Source of the DNA: Acinetobacter sp. XS-4
GTDB taxonomy: Bacteria; Pseudomonadota; Gammaproteobacteria; Pseudomonadales; Moraxellaceae
DNA length: 64,000 nt
Direction of reading: 5' to 3'
Assembly (NCBI RefSeq): GCF_023920705.1
Contig: NZ_CP094657.1
Location: 3,968,001 to 4,032,000, forward strand
Shown here piece after piece: positions 58,169-64,000 of the stretch (the first letter of the stretch is position 1; each line of letters begins with the position of its first letter). The translations under genes and the position numbers were made by a program. A model generated the notes under the pieces. The model was not told where the DNA came from and did no database searches. It saw only the letters and a list, made by a program, of their open reading frames with translations.

Positions 58169-58184
58169 CTGTAAGGGTTTACAG
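58169..58184. promoter_or_regulatory. lux box upstream of the biosynthetic operon
   Basis: CTGTAAGGGTTTACAG is a 16-bp inverted repeat whose half-sites (CTGTAA...TTACAG) are identical to those of the abaI lux box at 60635. It is extended by one more C:G and A:T pair on each side (ACCTGTAA...TTACAGGT). It stands about 150 bp before the ligase gene, so AbaR with its autoinducer should activate the operon directly. Confidence 0.88.
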
Positions 58185-58863
58185 GTTGGCTTGTTTTTAT
58201 TGAAAATTAAGACACGGGGTATCTTTCATAAATTATTTTTATTCAGTTCGATATTGTGAACACTGACAATTAAATTAAAACTCGAATTCAATTCCTCTTA
58301 TTTCATTAATATTTAATAGGATTTCTAAAGGTTTTTGGCATACCAACCAGAGGCCCTGTTCATATTCTTATTTTGTGAATTTCTTGATTGTAGACCTTCT
58401 ATTCAGCATCTAATTGACTATGTATTTTCTTTACTTAAAGGCAATAGATGATTCAGGCAAGATCTTCTCATAGCCTTTATTTACAAGGATAAAGCCCCAA
58501 AGGAATCTGCTTAAATTTGCATTTGAATAGCTTAAAATTATGTACAGCCTTGTGACTAATATATAACTCTAATAAGTCAATAGACTTCATCTTTCAAGGG
58601 TCTATAAAACACGAATACTAAAGTTTCCAACAAGAGTACTAATTAAAAAATATTTTTATTAATAAAATAAATTCATTCATTATTTTATTATTAAAACCAA
58701 AATATAAAATCTATTTTAAAATAAAAATTTCTATATAAATTAAATTTCAATTAAAACACTTTTAATTAAAATATTTTCAAGTAATTAATTTTAAATACAT
58801 GCCATATAATAATTTATCTTATTAAAACCCGCTATTAAATTTCTCTGTTTTTTATATATGCCT

Positions 58864-59580
58864 TTATAAAATTCCCAACATTACGGCTCGAATAGCTGCT
58901 GAAATTTTATTATTCACATTTAGCTTCTGCATTGAATTTCCAAGATGAAAATTTACTGTTCTTTCAGTCACCCCGATAATCTGGGCAATCTCTGCTGACG
59001 TCTTACCTTCCGCAGTCCAGCGTAGAACTTCTTTTTCTCGGTTGGTTAAATAAAGATTAAACTGAGTAAATTCTGCTTCATTCACAATTTTAGCAATACT
59101 GGAATGTACTGTCTGAGACAACCAAAACATATTGGTATATTGAGCTTTCTGCTCTTTTTCTGATAATTGGTCAGTGGATCTTGCTAGTGTTAACATTCCT
59201 CTTGTACCAATAAAGTCACGACTTGACTGTGCCCAACCGACATTCAACCCATAAGAGCGCGCTTCCTCCCAAAAATCTTTTTGAGCTTGTGTGTTTGCAG
59301 ATTGGCTCGACCAGACAAGAGGTTGAAGTGACAACATACAATGCTGTACGGTTGGATCAACTACTACATATTGCTGCTTAACATAACGCTTCTGCCATGC
59401 TTCGGGATAATTATTCAACATAATCATTTTTGGTTCAGCAATAGATAATGGTGCCTGCATACCATAAGCACAATAATCAAATCCAAGCTTTAAAGCCGTA
59501 GATTTGACGACCTCAAATAGCTGATATTTATTTTTTACCATCAGGGATGCTGATAGTAGATCCTCTTGCCAATTTTCCAT
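58864..59580 (-). CDS. abaR: LuxR-family quorum-sensing regulator
   Basis: This 238-residue protein has an N-terminal autoinducer-binding domain (about 20-165, with YCAYGM, YVVVDPTVQHC, LVWSS and GTRGMLTLAR at the usual positions) and a C-terminal LuxR HTH (about 175-235; LTNREKEVLRWTAEGKTSAEIAQIIGV). It is expected to bind 3-hydroxy-C12-homoserine lactone made by AbaI and to activate promoters with lux boxes. It lies on the minus strand with abaM and abaI on the other side, as in A. baumannii. No lux box was seen in its own upstream region except the degenerate one near abaM. Confidence 0.93.
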   Translation of the reverse strand: MENWQEDLLSASLMVKNKYQLFEVVKSTALKLGFDYCAYGMQAPLSIAEPKMIMLNNYPEAWQKRYVKQQYVVVDPTVQHCMLSLQPLVWSSQSANTQAQKDFWEEARSYGLNVGWAQSSRDFIGTRGMLTLARSTDQLSEKEQKAQYTNMFWLSQTVHSSIAKIVNEAEFTQFNLYLTNREKEVLRWTAEGKTSAEIAQIIGVTERTVNFHLGNSMQKLNVNNKISAAIRAVMLGIL

Positions 59581-60213
59581 TTACTCTCATTAGACCTCAT
59601 TCATAAAGCACTTTTTAGTTGCATATAGTGAATTCATAATCCAATTAACAACATTTTAAGCCTGAGAGGGTGGTAAATTCTTCGGATAAACTATATTCAG
59701 AAAGCTTTTTAAGGTTGTTATATTGCATATGTAAATTATGCTTGAAAATCTCAAATATAAAGAATGCATTTTATTACAAAAATGAGTACTTTTTATTTTT
59801 AAAAAGCGTCTATTATTTATTCTTATTTGTATATTTATATTAATTTAACTAAAGAATAACATCCACTCACAATATACTCCGTATGAGCCTTTTATTTATT
59901 ATTAGGTAAAATTTAAAATAATTATAGTGATCTCAAAAACATTGCTTTAATAATAAGGATAGATATTATCTACAATGCACAGGATAAATTTACCCCACTA
60001 ATAATCTTGAAACGGGTACCTTTCATATTGAAGCTACAGCGTGCTCAGTTTCTGCATAATTAAACCTCACTGCCTGAAGTACTTTCTAAAGAACAGCTTA
60101 ACGTTGTGCACTATCAGATTACGATTAACCTGTAAAACATAACAGTATTTTGTTGGCAATAATTTATGTTATTTATCTATAGAATTGTAATTCAAGTCAC
60201 TTGAACAGGTAGC
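59581..60213. other. Intergenic region abaR-abaM
   Basis: This A/T-rich 633-bp region between divergent abaR and abaM holds a degenerate lux box at 60130-60145 and no ORF of note. A promoter for abaR must lie to the right of 59580, but I could not fix one by eye. Confidence 0.5.
60130..60145. promoter_or_regulatory. Degenerate lux box upstream of abaM
   Basis: CTGTAAAACATAACAG keeps one full half-site (CTGTAA) and the outer part of the other (ACAG) with the same 16-bp span as the two perfect boxes; one base (A for T at position 12) departs from TTACAG. It lies about 70 bp before the abaM start. Confidence 0.5.
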
Positions 60214-60630
60214 ATGGTCACAATACACCCTGATTTCTCAATCTCAACTGATGGTTTTATTCGGATGAATGAAAATCAGCTTATGAATTACCCCCTCCAA
60301 CACCTCATATCTATTGTTGAATCTACACAAATTGAGGATTCTCAAATTCTATATTATGGGTTTACTGAATGGGCAACATCACTGACCCCAGCTTTAAGTA
60401 CTGGATGGGACTGGGAGTTTGTTGAGCAAAATGGAATTGCTAGCTTAAAACGAATTGGGCTACCTCGAAGCAATATCATGATTGTTGATGTATCTGGTAC
60501 AGATATTGGATTTGATATTACTGAAACATTAATCGAAAAAAAAATAGATACGTTGTTTTGGGAACAGTTCATTTATGCTCAAATCAATACAACGCAAACA
60601 AAGACTAAATTAAGTCCAAATTTCTCTTAG
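60214..60630 (+). CDS. abaM: RsaM-like regulator of the AHL system
   Basis: This 138-residue protein sits between abaR and abaI in the position of abaM, a member of the RsaM family known in A. baumannii and Burkholderia to dampen AHL signalling. RsaM proteins have no DNA-binding motif. Visible here are the conserved Trp-containing WATSLTPALSTGWDWEFV and a C-terminal helical end. The start at 60214 (ATG) is the first in the open frame; I did not find a strong ribosome site. The family call rests on context plus length and the tryptophan pattern. Confidence 0.75.
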   Translation: MVTIHPDFSISTDGFIRMNENQLMNYPLQHLISIVESTQIEDSQILYYGFTEWATSLTPALSTGWDWEFVEQNGIASLKRIGLPRSNIMIVDVSGTDIGFDITETLIEKKIDTLFWEQFIYAQINTTQTKTKLSPNFS

Positions 60631-60634
60631 AAAC

Positions 60635-60650
60635 CTGTAAATTCTTACAG
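60635..60650. promoter_or_regulatory. lux box of abaI
   Basis: CTGTAAATTCTTACAG is the 16-bp inverted repeat reported for the A. baumannii abaI promoter (recalled from the literature), centred about 66 bp before the start codon and 4 bp after the abaM stop. A TAAAGT element 23 bp further on (60674-60679) is a plausible -10. Confidence 0.93.
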
Positions 60651-60708
60651 TTACCACCTTTTCAGCTGTCGAGTAAAGTCGCCTGAAAAATAAGTGGAAG
60701 CACTTGTA

Positions 60709-61260
60709 ATGAATATTATTGCTGGATTTCAAAACAATTTTTCAGAAGGCTTATATACTAAATTTAAAAGTTACCGCTACAAGGTATTTGTTGAACATTT
60801 AGGGTGGGAGTTGAACTGTCCACACAATGAAGAACTAGATCAATTTGATAAAGTCGATACAGCTTATGTCGTCGCTCAAGATAGAGAATCCAATATTATT
60901 GGCTGTGCCAGACTGCTACCCACGACTCAACCCTATTTACTGGGTGAAATATTCCCTCAATTAATGAATGGCATGCCGATTCCTTGCTCATCAGAAATCT
61001 GGGAATTATCAAGATTTTCAGCTGTAGATTTCTCGAATCCGCCGACCTCTGCTAGTCAAGCAGTGTCATCTCCTGTGTCTATTGCCATTCTGCAAGAAGC
61101 GATCAACTTTGCAAGAGAACAAGGTGCAAAACAACTCATTACGACCTCACCTCTTGGTGTAGAGCGATTATTACGTGCTGCGGGTTTCCGTGCTCATCGT
61201 GCAGGACCGCCAATGGTTATTGATGGATATGCTATGTTTGCATGCTTGATTGAAGTGTAG
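60709..61260 (+). CDS. abaI: Acyl-homoserine lactone synthase
   Basis: AbaI makes the AHL signal (3-hydroxy-C12-HSL in A. baumannii, from the literature) from S-adenosylmethionine and acyl-ACP. The start at 60709 (MNIIAGFQNNF) gives 183 residues; a GTG at 60694 is in frame but less likely. LuxI-family residues are visible: R/F in YRYKVFVEHLGWEL, the acidic pair in DQFDKVDTAYVV, the arginine in GCARLLPT and the ELSRFSAV motif. It is driven by the lux box just upstream, so the system is autoinducing. Confidence 0.95.
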   Translation: MNIIAGFQNNFSEGLYTKFKSYRYKVFVEHLGWELNCPHNEELDQFDKVDTAYVVAQDRESNIIGCARLLPTTQPYLLGEIFPQLMNGMPIPCSSEIWELSRFSAVDFSNPPTSASQAVSSPVSIAILQEAINFAREQGAKQLITTSPLGVERLLRAAGFRAHRAGPPMVIDGYAMFACLIEV

Positions 61261-61311
61261 TTGGTTAAATAATATTGGTGACATTGCAAAGATGAAGGTC
61301 TTAAGCCCTAA

Positions 61312-61369
61312 TCTCGTTTCGCTCGCTAAATTTCAAAAGCCCTAGTCAAAAGATTAGGGCTTTTCTCTG
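61312..61369 (+). pseudogene. Decayed copy of tRNA-Gly 3' end and terminator
   Basis: TCTCGTTTC, AAATTT, AAAA and the terminator stem GCCCTAGTC..GACT/GATTAGGGC line up in order with the 3' end of tRNA-Gly (42295 onwards) and its terminator; the acceptor CCCGCTCCA is replaced by CGCTCGCT-like sequence, so no tRNA is encoded. The hairpin itself (about 61339-61364) still reads as a bidirectional terminator between abaI and the MFS gene. Confidence 0.65.
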
Positions 61370-61396
61370 TTTAAAGCTTCAAACTTAATATTAAGA

Positions 61397-62752
61397 CTAC
61401 TCAGTAATTTTGGTTTTCAAATTTAAGTCTGCTTTCTTATGGTAAGCCTCATCAGTTTTAGTATTCCAATCACGTGGCATAAATGAAGTCGATATAATCG
61501 CAACGATAGCCATAGATCCAATATAAATCATAATTAAATAAGGATTACCCTGCCCGATACTTAAAAGTTTGGTTGCAATTAACGGTGCTAAACCACCACC
61601 AAGTACCCCAGCCAACTGTACCGAAATTGAGATTCCGCTATATCGAATTTCTGCCGGAAATTGACGGGCAAAAAGCTGAGCTTGTGGTGCGTACATAATT
61701 GGAAAGACCACTCCAATCGCTAAAACAATTGCTGTCCAGACTAATACCGGATCTTTTGTGTTGAGCATGGTGAAAAATGGATAGCAGTAAAGTGCTAAAA
61801 CGCATAGACCAAACATAAACATATTGCGTTGGCCGACTTTATCTGACAAATGTCCACAGAATGGTGTCATAAATAGAATGACTATTGCACCGCAAATGGT
61901 GGCAAACAAAATGTCTTGGCGTGCGATCCCAAGTTGTGCAGTCGTATAAGCCAATGTAAAGGTTGAAGCAATATAGAACCATGCATTCTCGGCAGCACGC
62001 GCCAAAATAATGGTGATGAGTTGCTTCGGATGATTTTTAAAAACTTGTAAAGCAGGAACTTTAACTTCTTCAGACTGCTGTTTTACTTTTTCAAAATCTG
62101 GTGACTCTGGTACTTTCACTCGAATGTACCAACCTACTACCAGTAAAATAATGCTGGCAAGAAACGGTAAACGCCAACCCCAGCTAAATAGAGCTTGTTC
62201 AGGTAATAACGACACCAGCCCGAGTGCGATTGAGGCTAGCATTAAACCGCCACCCGTACTCGCTTGAGGTAAACTTCCCCAAAAGCCCTTACCACCTTCG
62301 GGTGCATGCTCAACGGCCATAAGCACAGCACCGCCCCATTCACCGCCCATTGCCATTCCTTGAATGAAACGCAAAATAACCAGACCAATCGCAGCCCAAT
62401 AACCAATTGATTCGTAAGTCGGTAATAAGCCAATGAGTACTGTTGGGATCCCCATGAGCATCAGAGTCAACAGCAACATCGATTTACGGCCAATTTTGTC
62501 ACCAAAATGACCAAAGACTAAACCACCTAGTGGACGGCCAATAAACCCAACGGCATAGGTGGCAAATGCAGCAAGTACACCCGTCAGTGCATCCAGATTT
62601 GGGAAAAATAATTTATTAAAAATCAGCGCCGCTGCCGCACCGTAAATAAAAAAGTCATACCATTCAATAGTGGTGCCGACCATGCTAGAGATACCTGCTA
62701 ATCGATGTGATGACTTTTTAGTATGTGAACCGTTTCCATGTACTGTTTGCAT
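61397..62752 (-). CDS. MHS family MFS transporter (proton symporter)
   Basis: This 451-residue inner-membrane protein starts at the ATG at 62752 (MQTVHGNGS), which has an AAGGAAA ribosome site. It has twelve hydrophobic segments and the MHS-type signatures GTTIEWYDFFIYGAAAALIF at the start and GFIGRPLGGLVFGHFGDKIGRK in the first loop. MHS members import organic acids, osmolytes or aromatic acids such as shikimate. It lies 120 bp downstream of the crotonase-fold gene on the same strand, so it may import a branched-chain or related acid. It is the substrate-uptake candidate of the right-hand operon. Confidence 0.92.
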   Translation of the reverse strand: MQTVHGNGSHTKKSSHRLAGISSMVGTTIEWYDFFIYGAAAALIFNKLFFPNLDALTGVLAAFATYAVGFIGRPLGGLVFGHFGDKIGRKSMLLLTLMLMGIPTVLIGLLPTYESIGYWAAIGLVILRFIQGMAMGGEWGGAVLMAVEHAPEGGKGFWGSLPQASTGGGLMLASIALGLVSLLPEQALFSWGWRLPFLASIILLVVGWYIRVKVPESPDFEKVKQQSEEVKVPALQVFKNHPKQLITIILARAAENAWFYIASTFTLAYTTAQLGIARQDILFATICGAIVILFMTPFCGHLSDKVGQRNMFMFGLCVLALYCYPFFTMLNTKDPVLVWTAIVLAIGVVFPIMYAPQAQLFARQFPAEIRYSGISISVQLAGVLGGGLAPLIATKLLSIGQGNPYLIMIYIGSMAIVAIISTSFMPRDWNTKTDEAYHKKADLNLKTKITE

Positions 62753-62872
62753 CGCAATTTCCTTTTTAGATTTTCTTATTTTGTCTTTTTTATGCTTATG
62801 ACCAGCCCTGACCATAAGCATTTTCAGGTCTCGCTTTATCTCCTTAAGCTTTTTATGTTTTTGTAATTCGAT

Positions 62873-63898
62873 TTAGTTCAATTTTTCTAAAATTGGCTCA
62901 AATTTCGAATTACGTTCTTGCCACTGTGGTTGTTTGTCTTTATCGACTATAAGGGCACGAACCCCTTCAATAAAGTCACCATGCTCAAACCAGATGTCCT
63001 GTAAATCACGCTCAAGCTGCATACATTGCGGTAAAGATAGTCCCCGCCCTAAATATTGCAGTTTTAAGCTGGTTTGTTTGGCAATAAATGAGCGCTGCTT
63101 CAAAATACTAAGCATCTTACTTGCCCAAGTTTTTAAGCCTTCATCTTGTTCATTTTCAAGACTTTGTTCGATTTCATCTAAATGCTGAAAGCCGAAGTGT
63201 TTACGGATGCCTTCGGCCAACTGTTTGAGTTCGCTTTCAGCAGGGCGAGTAATAAATCGGGTAATGATGTGTTCAATTCCCTCTTTGCGTAAACTTGGCG
63301 CTTCAACGAGAGCATCCTGCAAAGCTTGTAACTGCTCACTTGGCACATGGTAGTCAATTAAATCGAGGTAAAGCGCATCACTACTGCTAATCTGCTCACC
63401 CGTAATTGCCATATAAACGCCAATATCATCAAGGCGAGACAGGAAGTGTGTTGCGCCAACGTCTGGGAAAAAGCCAATCGCTGTTTCAGGCATAGCAAAT
63501 CTGGACTTTTCACTGCTCACAACAATGTGACAAGCCTGAGCTAAACCAAAACCGCCACCTAAAACATAGCCATCAAGCACAACAATCACTGGCTTTGCAT
63601 ATTCACGCAGTATATTTAGCATTTTATATTCGGCACTAAAGTAGCCTTTATAATCAGCCGAGCCATTTTTATAACTGTCGTAGAGATAGCGGATATCGCC
63701 ACCAGCACAGAAGGCTTTTGGACTATTTGATTTGATTAAAATTGCCTGAACAGCAGCATCATTTCGCCACAGTTCCAATTGGGCACCAATACTTTTAATC
63801 ATATCTAGCGACAATGCATTGAGATGAGTCACACGGTCTAAGGTAATCACGCCCAACTTACCTTGTTGCTCAATCATTAAGTGATTTTCTGTATTCAT
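62873..63898 (-). CDS. 3-hydroxyisobutyryl-CoA hydrolase-like (crotonase fold)
   Basis: This 341-residue protein of the crotonase family resembles 3-hydroxyisobutyryl-CoA hydrolase of valine catabolism, which is longer than enoyl-CoA hydratases. It has the oxyanion-hole segments KAFCAGGDIRYLYD and LDGYVLGGGFGLA and the acid residues in FAMPETAIGFFPDVGATHFL, the last being typical of HIBYL-CoA hydrolases. It is 12 bp after the partial enoyl-CoA hydratase gene on the same strand, consistent with a valine-degradation operon. The specific substrate is inferred. Confidence 0.88.
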   Translation of the reverse strand: MNTENHLMIEQQGKLGVITLDRVTHLNALSLDMIKSIGAQLELWRNDAAVQAILIKSNSPKAFCAGGDIRYLYDSYKNGSADYKGYFSAEYKMLNILREYAKPVIVVLDGYVLGGGFGLAQACHIVVSSEKSRFAMPETAIGFFPDVGATHFLSRLDDIGVYMAITGEQISSSDALYLDLIDYHVPSEQLQALQDALVEAPSLRKEGIEHIITRFITRPAESELKQLAEGIRKHFGFQHLDEIEQSLENEQDEGLKTWASKMLSILKQRSFIAKQTSLKLQYLGRGLSLPQCMQLERDLQDIWFEHGDFIEGVRALIVDKDKQPQWQERNSKFEPILEKLN

Positions 63899-63910
63899 TT
63901 TATTGATCTC

Positions 63911-64000
63911 TTATTGATTTTTAAAATTTGGCTTTCGTTTCTCAACAAAAGCCTGCATTCCTTCTTTTTGGTCAGATGTTGCAAAAATTGAATGGAACAT
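63911..64000 (-). CDS. Enoyl-CoA hydratase/isomerase, C-terminal end (partial)
   Basis: Only the last 29 codons and the stop are in the window; the gene continues beyond base 64000. The visible end FATSDQKEGMQAFVEKRKPNF is the typical crotonase C-terminus (TxDxxEGxxAFxEKRxPxF). It is the upstream neighbour of the 3-hydroxyisobutyryl-CoA hydrolase-like gene. Confidence 0.85.
   Translation of the reverse strand: MFHSIFATSDQKEGMQAFVEKRKPNFKNQ

Larger units (their letters stand above)
58019..58863. other. Regulatory gap before the biosynthetic operon
   Basis: This 845-bp stretch is extremely A/T-rich (for example 4 G/C of 60 in the line starting 58681). It holds the lux box at 58169-58184, a TATAAT -10 element at 58135-58140 and no ORF. 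Beyond 58200 I see no motif that I can name. It lies between the biosynthetic operon and the 3' end of abaR. Confidence 0.6.

Noticed and set aside
42350..61311. Active mobile element with integrase or transposase
   Set aside because: I found no integrase, transposase or terminal inverted repeats in the interval; only the tRNA-end remnant suggests past mobility.
61301..61330. A third tRNA gene at the right end of the lipopeptide locus
   Set aside because: Only the 3' third resembles tRNA-Gly and the acceptor stem is broken; no anticodon arm can be drawn, so it is treated as a remnant.

Overview
The window looks like a chromosomal segment of Acinetobacter, most likely A. baumannii or a close member of the calcoaceticus-baumannii complex. 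The evidence is the F1Fo-ATP synthase operon, zinc, copper and housekeeping genes of typical Acinetobacter type, A/T-rich intergenic DNA, and a quorum-sensing locus that matches what I remember of abaI/abaM/abaR together with the A1S_0112-0119 ('acinetin 505') lipopeptide operon of A. baumannii. Identifications rest on reading motifs and on memory; no database search was run.

Layout. 1-4.5 kb: the end of an MpaB-type oxygenase gene, then a minus-strand copper group (TonB-dependent copper receptor, DUF2946 protein, small Met-rich membrane protein) and peptide deformylase. 4.6-7.6 kb: LysM protein, dprA, tsaC. 7.9-13.2 kb: EamA exporter, a divergent TetR/MFS pair with operator-like palindromes, an AraC regulator, a glutathione peroxidase and a lipoprotein. 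13.2-20.4 kb: the complete atpIBEFHAGDC operon on the minus strand with a recognisable promoter. 20.6-23.6 kb: the zinc uptake locus znuA / zur-znuC-znuB around a Zur-box palindrome. 23.6-42.0 kb: mostly ordinary chromosomal genes (LysE, DyP peroxidase, malic enzyme, argS, SPOR protein, GST, OsmC, pirin, a PadR/Fur-like/DUF3861 group, guaA, DUF445, DoxX, DedA, ParA, BolA). 42.1-42.35 kb: two identical tRNA-Gly(GCC) genes and a terminator.

42.4-61.3 kb is the standout region. An eight-gene minus-strand operon encodes a fatty acyl-AMP ligase, an acyl-CoA dehydrogenase-like enzyme, a free carrier protein, a C-A-PCP-TE non-ribosomal peptide synthetase whose specificity code reads as glycine, a three-part RND exporter fusion, an outer-membrane barrel, a reductase-hydrolase fusion and an Sfp-type phosphopantetheinyl transferase. 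Next to it are the LuxR regulator abaR, an RsaM-like gene (abaM) and the AHL synthase abaI. A 16-bp lux box with half-sites CTGTAA/TTACAG stands before abaI, a second with identical half-sites stands before the biosynthetic operon, and a degenerate third stands before the RsaM-like gene. The simplest reading is a quorum-controlled N-acyl-glycine-like product that is made, exported and possibly processed by one operon. The region is bounded on the left by tRNA-Gly and on the right (about 61.31-61.37 kb) by a decayed copy of the tRNA 3' end plus its terminator, which suggests an old insertion at a tRNA gene.

61.4-64.0 kb: an MHS-family symporter and two crotonase-fold genes (3-hydroxyisobutyryl-CoA hydrolase and the end of an enoyl-CoA hydratase), probably part of a valine/branched-chain catabolic operon that continues beyond the window.
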